DNA of 36,854 nucleotides from Acetobacteraceae bacterium (GCA_030037175.1 JASHRV010000126.1:1-36854), one strand, 5' to 3'; counted from the first letter of the stretch, positions 15,539-24,748 are shown. The notes: a model not told the origin generated them from the letters alone. Numbers and translations: made by a program.

Positions 15539-15823
15539 CTACTTCATGGCCTTTTTCGTCGCCGCTTCGAAAATCTTCGCTTCGAAGGCGGGCAGACTTT
15601 CGAGGCGGCCGAAGCCCTGGGCGGCATACCAGACCGAGAAGCTCAGCATTGCCTCGGGGTCCGGCGCGTCAACGACATCGACGAAGTCGAACCGCCCCTG
15701 CGTGTAGTGGATGGTGTCGAGCTTGATGCCGAGCTCCTTGAGCTTTGCTTCGGCTTTCTTCACGCGGTCCGTTTGCTTGCCGGCCCATGCTGCATCCAGG
15801 GTGCCGAGCAGGACGTATTTCAT
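15539..15823 (-). CDS. GYD-domain protein
   Basis: A 94-aa protein with a single GYD-type ferredoxin-like alpha/beta domain: MKYVLLGTLDAAWAGKQ, VKKAEAKLKELGIKLDTIHY, TQGRFDFVDVVDAPDPEAML and the lysine-rich end. GYD proteins are widespread small cytoplasmic proteins without an established function. Members often have YTLGxYDxV where this one reads YTQGRFDFVDVV. ATG 15823 follows GGGAGGG. It lies 83 bases downstream of the metallo-beta-lactamase-fold gene on the same strand. Confidence 0.88.
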   Translation of the reverse strand: MKYVLLGTLDAAWAGKQTDRVKKAEAKLKELGIKLDTIHYTQGRFDFVDVVDAPDPEAMLSFSVWYAAQGFGRLESLPAFEAKIFEAATKKAMK

Positions 15824-15906
15824 GGGTTCCCTCCCGACGGTTCTTCATTGCGCGCGCAAGATAATCCCGCTCGGGAAGCCGGCTCAAGGAAAGCTGCGAC
15901 GTCCGC

Positions 15907-16686
15907 TCAAGGCAACACGAGCTCGGCTCTCCGGCCAGGCTCCAGCGTTTCGAGGCGCGAGGCGAGGCCAAGCGTGGTGAAAGCCTGGACGAAGGCCGCC
16001 TGGCTTTCGGTGAAATGGAGCCAGCCGTCATTGTGCACCGCGATCATGCGCGCACCGGGAAAAGCATGCGCGGTCTCAATCGCGTCGTTGTTGTCCATCG
16101 TCACGTGAAACGGGCCGCGGGGCCTTGCCGCGCCTGCAAAGAGGATGACGAGGCGCGGGCGGAAACGGCGCGCAACTTCGGCCACGCCTTCGTACCAGAC
16201 GGTATCGCCGGTGACGTAGATCGCGTCGCCCGGCTGATCGAGGCCGAGGACGAAGCCGATGACCTCGCCGCTGATGGGCTCGATACCGGGTGGGCCGTGG
16301 CGCGCCGGTGTGGCCGTGACCGAGAGGCGAGCAGTGCCGGCTCCCTCCAGTGTTGCCGTCTCCCAGGGTGCGAGACCGATCACGGCTCCACCGAGGCGGG
16401 CTGCGCCGGCCTGCGTGGTGAAGGTTCGTCCGGCTCTGTCCAGCAATGTGCGGCCGGCGCGGTCGAGATTGTCGAAATGCTGGTCGTGGCTGAGAAGGAC
16501 GGCGTCAATCCGCCCGATGGAGTCCGCCGCGATCGCGGGGCCGCGGGTTTTCTCGAGGGTGATGCCGCGCGCCTCGTAGCGGCCTGGGGCGTCGAAGGTC
16601 GGATCGGTAAGGAGCCGGAAGCCGGCGAGCTCGATGAGCACGGTCGGCCCGCCGATCAGTGTGAGCGCTGTATCTGTCTTCGCCAT
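15907..16686 (-). CDS. Metallo-beta-lactamase-fold hydrolase (UlaG-like superfamily)
   Basis: A 259-aa protein of the beta-lactamase-like superfamily (Lactamase_B_2 type). The metal-binding segment is LLSHDQHFDNLD at about residues 64-75, and a second ligand region is ATPARHGPPG, then VTGDTVWYEG. The end has HNDGWLHFTESQAAF, another metal-site histidine. The first strand LIGGPTVLIELAGFRLLTDP is standard. In the common form of this family the segment reads SHDHHxDN; here one position is Gln, which may or may not affect metal binding. The biological substrate is unknown; relatives hydrolyse lactones, phosphodiesters or acyl-ethanolamine lipids. It is 22 bases downstream of the aminotransferase gene, probably in one operon. 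Confidence 0.83.
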   Translation of the reverse strand: MAKTDTALTLIGGPTVLIELAGFRLLTDPTFDAPGRYEARGITLEKTRGPAIAADSIGRIDAVLLSHDQHFDNLDRAGRTLLDRAGRTFTTQAGAARLGGAVIGLAPWETATLEGAGTARLSVTATPARHGPPGIEPISGEVIGFVLGLDQPGDAIYVTGDTVWYEGVAEVARRFRPRLVILFAGAARPRGPFHVTMDNNDAIETAHAFPGARMIAVHNDGWLHFTESQAAFVQAFTTLGLASRLETLEPGRRAELVLP

Positions 16687-16708
16687 CTATCTTCGCCACG
16701 GGCACGGC

Positions 16709-17926
16709 TTAAACGGAGGCCGGAGCCAAGGCGGGTTCCGCCTGGTTGGAGCCAGCCTGGAGGAAGGTGCGGATCGAGCGGCAGGCCTGGCGCAGACGGT
16801 GGCCATTCTCGACGAGCGCGATGCGAACATAACCCTCACCATGCTCGCCAAAGCCGATGCCCGGCGAGACCGCGACCTTTGCGCGCTCGAGCAGGAGCTT
16901 GCTGAACTCGAGGCTGCCGAGAGAGGTATAGCGTGGCGGGATCGGCGCCCAGGCGAACATCGAGCCTTCGGGCGAAGGCACCTCCCAACCCGCCGCCGCG
17001 AGGCCGCGGACCAGCACGTCCCGCCGCTCCCTGTAGAGGGCGCGAAGCTCGGCCACGCACTCCTGGGGCCCGTTCAGCGCGGCCGTGGCTGCAACCTGGA
17101 TCGGCGTGAAGGCGCCGTAATCGAGGTAGGACTTCATCCGCGCGAGCGCGCTGATGAGCCGCGGGTTGCCGGCCGCGAAGCCCATCCGCCAACCGGGCAT
17201 CGAATAGGTCTTGGAAAGGCTTGTGAATTCTACGGCAATATCTTTCGCCCCCGGAACCTGGAGCAGCGAGGGCGGGACCTTCTCGCCGAAATAGATCTCG
17301 GCGTAGGCGAGGTCCGACATCACCCAGATCTCGTGGCGGCGGGCAAAGGAGACGATTTCGCGGTAGAAATCGAGGTCGGCAAGATAGGCGGTGGGGTTGG
17401 ATGGGAAATTGACGATCAGCGCCGTCGGCTTCGGAACCGAGTGGCGCACCGCGCGATCGAGCGCACGGAGCATCTCCTCGTCCGGCGCGGCAGGCACGGA
17501 GCGAACGGCAGCGCCGGCGATGATGAAGCCGAACTGGTGGATCGGGTAGGAAGGATTGGGCACGAGGATCGTGTCGCCCGGCGAGGTGATGGCCGAGGCA
17601 AGGTTGGCGAGCCCCTCTTTCGAGCCGAGCGTGGCGATGATCTCGGTCTCGGGATCGAGCGAGACATCGAACCGGCGCCGATAATAGGTCGCCAGCGCCC
17701 GGCGGAGACCGGGAATGCCCCTGCTCACCGAATAGCGATGCGTGCGCGGATCCTGCACCGCCTCCACCAGCTTGGCCACGATATGAGGCGGCGTGGCGCT
17801 GTCCGGGTTGCCCATGCCGAGATCGATGATGTCCTCGCCCCCGGCACGGGCCCGTGCCTTGGCAGTGTTCACTTCCGCGAACACGTAAGGAGGAAGGCGA
17901 CGGATACGGTGGAATTCTTCGGACAT
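16709..17926 (-). CDS. alaC: PLP-dependent aminotransferase, AlaC type
   Basis: A 405-aa class I/II aminotransferase. It matches E. coli AlaC, which makes alanine from pyruvate with glutamate as donor, over its whole length in memory: RRLPPYVFAEVN, IIDLGMGNPDSATPPHIVAK, YSVSRGIPGLRRAL, LGSKEGLANLASAI, VPNPSYPIHQFG, and SLSKTYSMPGWRMGF with the PLP lysine at position 239. Asn177, Asp205 and Tyr208 are the other cofactor contacts. The end SPGIGFGEHGEGYVRIALVE is also AlaC-like. Automatic annotations often call this group LL-diaminopimelate aminotransferase; the AlaC resemblance favours alanine synthesis. Divergent from the CoA-transferase gene, with 142 bases between the starts. Confidence 0.9.
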   Translation of the reverse strand: MSEEFHRIRRLPPYVFAEVNTAKARARAGGEDIIDLGMGNPDSATPPHIVAKLVEAVQDPRTHRYSVSRGIPGLRRALATYYRRRFDVSLDPETEIIATLGSKEGLANLASAITSPGDTILVPNPSYPIHQFGFIIAGAAVRSVPAAPDEEMLRALDRAVRHSVPKPTALIVNFPSNPTAYLADLDFYREIVSFARRHEIWVMSDLAYAEIYFGEKVPPSLLQVPGAKDIAVEFTSLSKTYSMPGWRMGFAAGNPRLISALARMKSYLDYGAFTPIQVAATAALNGPQECVAELRALYRERRDVLVRGLAAAGWEVPSPEGSMFAWAPIPPRYTSLGSLEFSKLLLERAKVAVSPGIGFGEHGEGYVRIALVENGHRLRQACRSIRTFLQAGSNQAEPALAPASV

Positions 17927-18068
17927 GAGACCCTCGATCGCCTGTTTTTACGCCAAATCGGGGCGAGTCCCAAGGTCCATCCCCTTTCTCCATGCCTCCA
18001 CGAAGCCGGCCCGGTGGACAGAACACCCGCGTGGCGGCCAAGCTCGCGGCAAATTGGAGGAAGCGCCT

Positions 18069-19274
18069 ATGAATGGGGAAGACTGCTTGGCTGGCGTACG
18101 CGTGCTCGACCTTACGCAGTTTGAGGCCGGCCCCTCATGCACCGAGGCGCTCGCCTGGCTCGGCGCTGAAGTGGTAAAGGTCGAGAACCCGAAAAGCGGC
18201 GATCCCGGCCGCGCGCTCAGCCCGCCGCCACAGGGAGACGCGCATTATTTCCTGCAATACAACGCCAACAAGAAATCCATCGCGCTCGATCTCAAGTCCC
18301 CGCGCGATCTGGCGCTCGCAAAGGCACTTGCCGCGCGCGCCGATGTGTTTGTTGAGAACTTCGCGCCGGGCGCGATCGAGCGGCTCGGGCTCGGTCCCGA
18401 AACCGTCCGCGCGCTCAACCCCGCGATCATCTACGCACAGGTGAAGGGATTCGGCGCGGGCTCCCCCTATGAGCGCAACCTCGCCTTCGACATGATCGCG
18501 CAAGCCTGCGGCGGCACCATGAGCATCACCGGCGAGGTCGAAGGCCCGCCGCTCAAACCGGGGCCGACGCTTGGCGACACCGGCACCGGCATGCTGCTCG
18601 CGATCTCGATTCTTGCGGCTCTCTATCGTCGCGCACGGACGGGCCAAGGCGAGCATCTCGAGGTCGCGATGCAGGATGCGATGTTCCAGTATATCCGTGG
18701 TGCTTTCGCCACTCTCACCCGCACCGGAAGCACCCCGCGCCGCGCCGGCGCGGGCAGCGTGCTCGCGCTGAACCCGCCCATGGGCACTTATCCGTGCAAA
18801 GGCGGTGGCGCCAACGATTACGTCTATGTCTATACGAGCCGGGCCAATCCCGAGCATTGGCGCCGGCTGCTCGGCGTCATTGGCCGCGAGGACCTCGCCG
18901 ACGATCCGCGCTACGCCACGCCGGCCGCGCGCGCTGAACGCGCGGCAGAGGTGGACGGGATGGTCGCCGCTTGGACGCGTGTGCATGACAAGCACGAGGC
19001 TATGCGCATCCTGGGTGCTGCCGGAATTCCCGCCGGCGCCGTGCTCGACCCCGCGGAGCTTCTGAACGATCCCACATTCGCCGAGCGCGGCATCGTCCAG
19101 ACGATGGCGCATCCGACCGCCGGGGCGTACAAAATGCCGGCCTGGCCAGTGCGGTTTTCCGGGCGTCCACCACCGGTTCACCCGGCACCCCTGCTCGGGG
19201 AGCACACGGAGACGGTGCTTGCGGAATGGCTCGGCACGATGAGCGCGGATATGCGCACGCGCGTCGGTGATTGA
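18069..19274 (+). CDS. Class III (CaiB/BaiF, formyl-CoA transferase-like) CoA-transferase
   Basis: A 401-aa family III CoA-transferase, which moves CoA from one acyl-CoA to a free acid through an aspartyl intermediate. The catalytic Asp is Asp170 in PTLGDTGTGM, equivalent to Asp169 of formyl-CoA transferase. Other blocks are LAGVRVLDLTQFEAGPSCT, WLGAEVVKVENP, YNANKKSIALDLKSPRD, ENFAPGAIERLGLG and YAQVKGFGAGSPY. ATG 18069 follows GGAGG. It is 17 bases before a ThDP-dependent lyase gene. Paired genes of these two types carry out oxalate breakdown (formyl-CoA:oxalate transferase plus oxalyl-CoA decarboxylase) or 2-hydroxyacid activation plus 2-hydroxyacyl-CoA cleavage; both yield formyl-CoA. The substrate is therefore probably a short 2-oxo or 2-hydroxy acid. 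Confidence 0.88.
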   Translation: MNGEDCLAGVRVLDLTQFEAGPSCTEALAWLGAEVVKVENPKSGDPGRALSPPPQGDAHYFLQYNANKKSIALDLKSPRDLALAKALAARADVFVENFAPGAIERLGLGPETVRALNPAIIYAQVKGFGAGSPYERNLAFDMIAQACGGTMSITGEVEGPPLKPGPTLGDTGTGMLLAISILAALYRRARTGQGEHLEVAMQDAMFQYIRGAFATLTRTGSTPRRAGAGSVLALNPPMGTYPCKGGGANDYVYVYTSRANPEHWRRLLGVIGREDLADDPRYATPAARAERAAEVDGMVAAWTRVHDKHEAMRILGAAGIPAGAVLDPAELLNDPTFAERGIVQTMAHPTAGAYKMPAWPVRFSGRPPPVHPAPLLGEHTETVLAEWLGTMSADMRTRVGD

Positions 19275-19291
19275 AACGAACGGAGGAAACG

Positions 19292-20944
19292 ATGGCGGAG
19301 CTCACAGGTTCGGAAATTCTTGCCCGATGCCTCAAGAAAGAAGGAACGGAGAATCTTTTCTTCCTTATGGGAGGGCCGATGCTGCTTGCCGAAGCGACCT
19401 GCATCAAGGAAGGCATCCGCATGATCGACGTCCGCCACGAGCAAGCGGCTGCGTTCATGGCACAGGCTTACAGCCGGCTGCTCCAGAAGCCGGGAATCTG
19501 CATGGCGGCGAGCGGGCCAGGGGTCGCGAACCTCGTCACGGGCATGGCCAATGCGCTGATCGATTGCGCGCCGGTGGTCGCGATCGGCGGCTCGAGCCCG
19601 ATCAGCCAGTTTGGACGCCAAGTCTTTCAGGAGATCGACCAGGTGCAGCTCATGCGCGGCTGCACCAAGCATGTCGATCGCATACACAACCTCAAGCGCA
19701 TCCCCCAGCAGGTCAATTTCGCGCTGCAGACGGCAATGGCGGGCAAGCCCGGCCCCGTCTATCTCGATTTTCCCGGCGATATTCTTTACCAGAAGATCGA
19801 CGAAAACCTGGTCGACTGGAGTTTTTGCGGCCGCCCGCTCTTGGATGCGCGTCCGCTCGGCGACCCGCGCCAGATCACGAAACTGATCGACGCCCTGGCC
19901 GCCGCGCGCAAGCCGATCCTTGTTTCTGGCAGCGGCGTCATCTGGTCGCAGGCTGCCGCAGAAATGCAGGCGCTGGTGGAAAAAATCGGCATCCCCTTCT
20001 ATACCACGCCGCAAGGCCGCGGCGTCGTTCCCGACGACCATCCATATTCTTATCTCGCAATGCGCAGCACGGCTTTTCGAGAGGCCGACCTGATTGTCAT
20101 CCTCGGCACGCGCATGAACTATATCATCGGCCACGCCGCCCCCCCGCGATTCTCTGCGACCGCGACGATCGCACGCATCGATATCGACCCGGAGGAAATG
20201 GCGACCGCCGCACGCACAGTGGATATCCCTATCGTCGGCGATTGCCGCATGGTGCTCGAGCAGCTCATCTCCGGCATTGGCGATCGCATCACGTTGGACA
20301 CCTATAAATCCTGGCGCGAAATCCTTGCCGAGGGTGAGGCCGCCAAGCGTGCTTCCGCCGGCGCCAACCGCCCGGATGAGAACGGCGAAATCCACCCGGT
20401 GCGACTCCTCGAAGAAATTCGCGACTTCGCCCGCCGTGACGCGATTCTCTGCGTCGACGGGCAGGAGACGCTGAATTACGGAAGGCAAACAATGCCCACT
20501 TTCGTGCCGGGCCATCGCCTCAATTCGGGGCCCTTCGGCACCATGGGCGTCGGGCTGCCGTTCGGCATCGGTGCGAAAATCGCCAAGCCTGACACGCAAG
20601 TGATCGTCGTTCATGGCGACGGCTCCTTCGGCCTCAACGCCATGGAGCTCGACACCGCCGTGCGCCATCGTATTCCGATCCTCGTCGTCATCAGCCTCAA
20701 CGGCGGGTGGACGGCAGACCCGAAGCGAGAAAAACCCGGACGTGATCTCGGTTACACGCGATTTGATCGCATCGCCGAAGCCCTTGGCGCCCACGGCGAA
20801 TATGTTGAACGACCAGAAGATATCCGCCCGGCCCTCAAGCGCGCGCAAGAAAAGGTGGACGAGGGGACAGTGGCGCTCGTGAACGTCCGCACCGATTATC
20901 GCGCTCGCTACGGCGGCGCCGCTTTCTCGGACTATTCGACGTGA
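19292..20944 (+). CDS. ThDP-dependent 2-hydroxyacyl-CoA lyase / oxalyl-CoA decarboxylase-like enzyme
   Basis: A 550-aa thiamin-diphosphate enzyme with the three usual domains. The N-terminal Pyr domain carries the catalytic Glu50 in VRHEQAAAFMAQAYSR, then ASGPGVANLVTGMANALIDC. The middle domain is KPILVSGSGVIWSQAAAEMQ. The C-terminal PP domain has VVHGDGSFGLNAMELDTAVR, then SLNGGW, the magnesium/ThDP motif, around residues 440-473. The sequence is of the oxalyl-CoA decarboxylase/2-hydroxyacyl-CoA lyase branch and less like acetolactate synthase, judged by YLDFPGDILYQKI and by its CoA-transferase neighbour. ATG 19292 follows GGAGGAAAC. Its TGA overlaps the GTG of hypF (GTGA at 20941-20944). 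The exact acyl-CoA substrate cannot be read from the sequence. Confidence 0.82.
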   Translation: MAELTGSEILARCLKKEGTENLFFLMGGPMLLAEATCIKEGIRMIDVRHEQAAAFMAQAYSRLLQKPGICMAASGPGVANLVTGMANALIDCAPVVAIGGSSPISQFGRQVFQEIDQVQLMRGCTKHVDRIHNLKRIPQQVNFALQTAMAGKPGPVYLDFPGDILYQKIDENLVDWSFCGRPLLDARPLGDPRQITKLIDALAAARKPILVSGSGVIWSQAAAEMQALVEKIGIPFYTTPQGRGVVPDDHPYSYLAMRSTAFREADLIVILGTRMNYIIGHAAPPRFSATATIARIDIDPEEMATAARTVDIPIVGDCRMVLEQLISGIGDRITLDTYKSWREILAEGEAAKRASAGANRPDENGEIHPVRLLEEIRDFARRDAILCVDGQETLNYGRQTMPTFVPGHRLNSGPFGTMGVGLPFGIGAKIAKPDTQVIVVHGDGSFGLNAMELDTAVRHRIPILVVISLNGGWTADPKREKPGRDLGYTRFDRIAEALGAHGEYVERPEDIRPALKRAQEKVDEGTVALVNVRTDYRARYGGAAFSDYST

Positions 20945-23367
20945 AAACCATGGTCAGGGGGGCTCCGCCCCCTGGCCTTTGCCGGCGGCAGGTCGAAATC
21001 CGCGTACGAGGTCGGGTGCAGGGTGTGGGGTTTCGCCCGTTCGTCTGGCGCCTTGCACGCCAGCTCGGTCTTGCGGGCGAGGTGCTGAACGATAGCGAAG
21101 GGGTGCTCATCCGGGTCGGCGGCGGAAGGAACGAGATTGGCGCATTCGTTACGCATTTGCAGCGTGAACCGCCGCCGCTTTGCCGGATCGAGCAGATCGC
21201 GTTGCGGGATTTCACCGGCGAGCTGCCGAAAGCTTTTGCCATCGGTGAGAGCGTGGTCGGCGGCCGGCGCACGGAGGTGACCCCCGACGCAGCCATTTGC
21301 GCAGCCTGCGCGGCGGAGACCACCGATCCTTCGCAGCGGCGCTATCGGTATCCCTTCACCAACTGCACCCAATGCGGCCCGCGACTCAGCATCGTCCGCG
21401 GCATTCCCTATGATCGGGCCAGAACGACGATGGCATCGTTTGCGATGTGCGAACGATGCGTCGCCGAGTACCGGGAGCCGGCCGATCGAAGGTTTCATGC
21501 CGAAGCGATCGCTTGCCCGGATTGCGGGCCGACGGCAATGCTGGTGCGGCTTCATGACGGGGAGGCAATGGCTGGCGGCGTGAAGGAAGCCGTGCGGCTT
21601 ATCGAAGCGGGCGAGATCATCGCAATCAAGGGATTGGGCGGATACCAGCTCGCCTGCGCCGCGACGCACGCGGACGTTGTCGCACGACTGCGCTCGCTCA
21701 AGCATCGCGACGCCAAGCCCTTTGCGCTGATGGCACGCGATATGGGCGTGATCCGGCGCTACTGCCGCCTCGGCCCGGACGAGGAGCGGCTGCTCGCAGG
21801 ATCGGAGGCGCCGATCGTGCTGCTAAGGGCTGATGGGCCGGAACGGTTGCCGGAGGTGGTCGCGCCCGGCCTGCACACGTTCGGCTTCATGCTGCCGACG
21901 ACGCCGCTGCACCTTCTGATCCTCGAGGAGGTGAACGGGCCGCTCGTGATGACCAGCGGCAATCTTTCCGATGAGCCGCAGGTGATAAGCGATGATGAGG
22001 CGCGGGAGAGGCTGAGCGGTATCGCGGCCTATGCGCTGGTACACGATCGGGAAATCGCCAATCGTGTGGATGATTCGGTGGCGCGGATCATGGCCGGGCG
22101 CGGACGGGTGCTGCGCCGGGCGCGCGGCTTCGCTCCGGCGCCGATCCGGCTCCCCGGCGGTTTCGCCGCCGCGCCTTCGCTGCTTGCTTTCGGCGGTGAG
22201 CTCAAGGCGACGTTCTGCCTGCTCGGAGATGGGCGGGCTACGCTCTCTCAGCACCTGGGCGATCTGGAGGATGCGAGAACGTTCGCGGACTTTCGCCGGA
22301 TGCTGAGGCTTTATGCGGAGCTGTTCGATCACGTGCCCGAGGCGCTCGCGGCCGATGAGCATCCGGAGTATCTGAGTGCGAAGCTCGCGCGCGAGCGGGC
22401 GGCCACGGAAGGGTTGAGGCTGATCGAAGTGCAGCATCACCATGCTCATGTCGCTTCGTGCCTGGCAGAGAACCACTATCCGATCGCGGCGCCGCCGGTG
22501 CTCGGCATCGTGCTCGACGGGCTCGGCTGGGGCGATGACGGAACAATCTGGGGCGGCGAGTTTCTGATCGCCGATTACCGCCGCTACGAGAGGCTTGGCT
22601 GTTTCAAGCCCGTGCCCATGCCGGGCGGCGTGCAGGCCGTGCGCGAGCCGTGGCGAAACCTTTATGCGCATATCGCGACCGGAATAGGCTGGGCCGGACT
22701 GGAAGAGGATTTTTCGGAAACCGAGGTGTACTCGAAACTGGCGCCAAGGTCACGCGCGGTCTTGGATGCGATGATAGGTCGGGGGCTCAACGCCCCGCTT
22801 GCTTCCTCCTGCGGCCGGCTGTTCGATGCCGTGGCGGCGGCACTCGGGCTCTGTTGCGAGCGCCAAGCCTATGAGGGCCATGCGGCTTCCATGCTCGAAG
22901 CGGTTGTCGACGAGGCGGCGCTCTGCGAGGAGAGCGAGGCGTTGGCCTACAGCTTCGATATCGTCGAGGCGAAGGACATGCCGATTCTTGATCCTGCGCC
23001 GATGTGGAACGCGCTCCTTGCCGACCTCTCCCGGAAAACGCCTCGGCCCGTAATCGCGGCGCGCTTCCACAAGGGGCTGGCGCAGGCGATCGTCGTCATG
23101 GCAGCGAGGCTGCGCGGTACCGCGGACAGGCCGCGATTCGAAACGGTTGCTCTCTCGGGCGGATGCCTTCAGAACAAGGTGCTGTTCGAGGAGGTTCTGC
23201 GCCGCCTCAAGGATCAGGATTTTTCCGTACTTGCCCATGAGGAGATTCCAGCCAATGACGGAGGCCTCGCACTCGGGCAGGCGGCGGTCGCGGCAGCGCG
23301 GCTGATCGCCGAAGGGGAAGAAGAGAGGACGCGGCAATGTGCCTCGGCATTCCCGGCCGCATCGTGA
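20941..23367 (+). CDS. hypF: Carbamoyltransferase HypF, hydrogenase maturation
   Basis: An 808-aa protein that uses carbamoyl phosphate and ATP to carbamoylate the C-terminal cysteine of HypE, the first step in making the cyanide ligands of [NiFe]-hydrogenase. Domains in order: acylphosphatase (VRGRVQGVGFRPFVWRLA, 22-39); two zinc-finger pairs (Cys120/123 with Cys142/145, Cys170/173 with Cys192/195); a YrdC-like domain (IIAIKGLGGYQLACAATH, PLVMTSGNLSDEP); a Kae1-like domain (VQHHHAHVASCLAEN at 497-511, LSGGCLQNKVL). Start choice is uncertain: GTG 20941 overlaps the previous stop, ATG 20950 is the next; neither has a clear ribosome-binding site, so reinitiation is likely. A palindrome begins at the ATG's last base. 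Overlaps hypC by 31 bases. Confidence 0.96.
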   Translation: MKTMVRGAPPPGLCRRQVEIRVRGRVQGVGFRPFVWRLARQLGLAGEVLNDSEGVLIRVGGGRNEIGAFVTHLQREPPPLCRIEQIALRDFTGELPKAFAIGESVVGGRRTEVTPDAAICAACAAETTDPSQRRYRYPFTNCTQCGPRLSIVRGIPYDRARTTMASFAMCERCVAEYREPADRRFHAEAIACPDCGPTAMLVRLHDGEAMAGGVKEAVRLIEAGEIIAIKGLGGYQLACAATHADVVARLRSLKHRDAKPFALMARDMGVIRRYCRLGPDEERLLAGSEAPIVLLRADGPERLPEVVAPGLHTFGFMLPTTPLHLLILEEVNGPLVMTSGNLSDEPQVISDDEARERLSGIAAYALVHDREIANRVDDSVARIMAGRGRVLRRARGFAPAPIRLPGGFAAAPSLLAFGGELKATFCLLGDGRATLSQHLGDLEDARTFADFRRMLRLYAELFDHVPEALAADEHPEYLSAKLARERAATEGLRLIEVQHHHAHVASCLAENHYPIAAPPVLGIVLDGLGWGDDGTIWGGEFLIADYRRYERLGCFKPVPMPGGVQAVREPWRNLYAHIATGIGWAGLEEDFSETEVYSKLAPRSRAVLDAMIGRGLNAPLASSCGRLFDAVAAALGLCCERQAYEGHAASMLEAVVDEAALCEESEALAYSFDIVEAKDMPILDPAPMWNALLADLSRKTPRPVIAARFHKGLAQAIVVMAARLRGTADRPRFETVALSGGCLQNKVLFEEVLRRLKDQDFSVLAHEEIPANDGGLALGQAAVAAARLIAEGEEERTRQCASAFPAAS
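20952..20977. repeat. GC-rich palindrome at the hypF start codon
   Basis: A 10-bp stem with one G-T pair: GGTCAGGGGG (20952-20961) against CCCCCTGGCC (20968-20977), loop GCTCCG. It begins with the G of ATG 20950 and is translated as part of the HypF N terminus (RGAPPPGL), which is not part of the conserved acylphosphatase domain. The CCCCCTGG core resembles the palindromes near 4099 and 27068. Confidence 0.75.
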
Positions 23368-23633
23368 GAATCGACGATGCGGCCAATATGCTCGCGACCG
23401 TCGATGTCGGCGGCGTCCGGCGGCAGATCAACATCGTCTGCATCGTCGATGAGACCCATCCGGTGGAGTCCTGCGTCGGAGACTGGGTGCTGATCCATGT
23501 CGGATTCGCTATGAGCCGCATCGACGAGGCAGAGGCGGCAGAGACGCTCCGCATTCTCCAGGAGCTCGGCGAAGCGCAGGCGGAAATGGAGGCGATGCGT
23601 CTCGGCGCCACGAGCGCGAAGGCATCTCCATGA
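23337..23633 (+). CDS. hypC: Hydrogenase maturation chaperone HypC
   Basis: A 98-aa chaperone that binds HypD and the hydrogenase large subunit and carries the Fe(CN)2CO unit. The hallmark N terminus MCLGIPGRIVRI is present; after removal of Met the cysteine is the functional residue. The beta-barrel core VDVGGVRRQINIVCIVD and VGDWVLIHVGFAMSRIDEAE is standard, followed by a longer than usual glutamate/alanine-rich helical tail. It starts inside the end of hypF (31-base overlap), with a GAGAGGA site upstream, and overlaps hypD by 4 bases (ATGA). Confidence 0.96.
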   Translation: MCLGIPGRIVRIDDAANMLATVDVGGVRRQINIVCIVDETHPVESCVGDWVLIHVGFAMSRIDEAEAAETLRILQELGEAQAEMEAMRLGATSAKASP

Positions 23634-24748
23634 AATATGTCGACGAGTTTCGCGATCGCGACAAGGCCGCGATCCTGGTGAGAGAGATCGGGGCTCTTGC
23701 CGCTTGTATCGGACGGCAGATCCACATCATGGAAGTTTGCGGCGGACACACGCATTCGATCTTCCGCTACGGCGTCGAGGGCATGCTGCCGAGCCGGATC
23801 GAGCTGGTGCACGGGCCGGGGTGCCCTGTCTGTGTCCTGCCGATCGGCCGGGTCGATGCCTGCCTCGGCATCGCCGAGCAGCCTGGCGTCATCTTTACCA
23901 CCTTCGGCGATGCGATGCGTGTGCCCGGCTCGCGCAAGAGCCTGATGCAGGCCAAGGCCGAGGGGGCGGATATCCGCATGGTCTATTCGCCACTGGACGC
24001 GCTCGCGATCGCACGCGCAAATCCGGAACGGGAGGTCGTATTCTTCGGCCTCGGATTCGAGACCACGATGCCCTCGACGGCGCTCACCATTCTTCAGGCG
24101 GATCGTGAAGACATCGCGAATTTCTCCGTGTTCTGCAATCACATCACCATCGTGCCGACGATTCGCGCGATCCTGGAAAGTCCCGACCTGGAGCTCGATG
24201 GGTTCCTCGGCCCCGGCCATGTCTCGATGGTGATCGGCACCGCGCCTTACGAATTCATCGCCCGCTTCCACCGCAAGCCGATGGTGATCGCGGGTTTCGA
24301 GCCGCTCGACATTCTCCAATCGATCTGGATGGTTCTGAAGCAGATCAAGGATGGCCGCGCCGAGATCGAGAACCAGTACGCACGCGTCGTACCCGAAGCC
24401 GGCAACGCGGCGGCCTTGCGCGCGGTTGCACAGGTCTATGAGCTGCGGGAATTCTTCGAATGGCGCGGCCTCGGCTCGATCGAACACTCTGGGGTGCAGC
24501 TGCGTGCGGAGTACGCACGGTTCGACGCCGAACGGAAATTCGCCATCCCCAATATCAGCATCGCCGATCCCGCTGCCTGCCAGTGTGGGGAGGTCCTCAA
24601 AGGCCTGATCAAGCCCTGGCAGTGCCGGCTCTTCGGCTCGGCCTGCACGCCCGAAACGCCGCTCGGTGCGCTCATGGTCTCATCGGAGGGTGCCTGCGCC
24701 GCCTATCATCAGTATGGCGGCAAGGTGCAGCGCGCGGAAACGGCATGA
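23630..24748 (+). CDS. hypD: Hydrogenase maturation Fe-S protein HypD
   Basis: A 372-aa scaffold for building the Fe(CN)2CO centre together with HypC and HypE. Conserved elements: Cys37 in EVCGGHTHSIFRYG, Cys65 and Cys68 in HGPGCPVCVLP, the GFETTMPSTA loop, FLGPGHVSMVIG, and a C-terminal [4Fe-4S] cysteine set from about residue 320 onward (ACQCGEVLKG, WQCRLFGSACTPETPLGALM) ending in MVSSEGACAAYHQYG. Length and order match the family. Coupled to hypC upstream and hypE downstream by 4-base overlaps. Confidence 0.97.
   Translation: MKYVDEFRDRDKAAILVREIGALAACIGRQIHIMEVCGGHTHSIFRYGVEGMLPSRIELVHGPGCPVCVLPIGRVDACLGIAEQPGVIFTTFGDAMRVPGSRKSLMQAKAEGADIRMVYSPLDALAIARANPEREVVFFGLGFETTMPSTALTILQADREDIANFSVFCNHITIVPTIRAILESPDLELDGFLGPGHVSMVIGTAPYEFIARFHRKPMVIAGFEPLDILQSIWMVLKQIKDGRAEIENQYARVVPEAGNAAALRAVAQVYELREFFEWRGLGSIEHSGVQLRAEYARFDAERKFAIPNISIADPAACQCGEVLKGLIKPWQCRLFGSACTPETPLGALMVSSEGACAAYHQYGGKVQRAETA

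Noticed and set aside
19292..20944. Acetolactate synthase as the identity of the ThDP enzyme
   Set aside because: No small regulatory subunit is nearby, the neighbour is a class III CoA-transferase, and the PP-domain motif fits the oxalyl-CoA decarboxylase/2-hydroxyacyl-CoA lyase branch better. A search would settle it.
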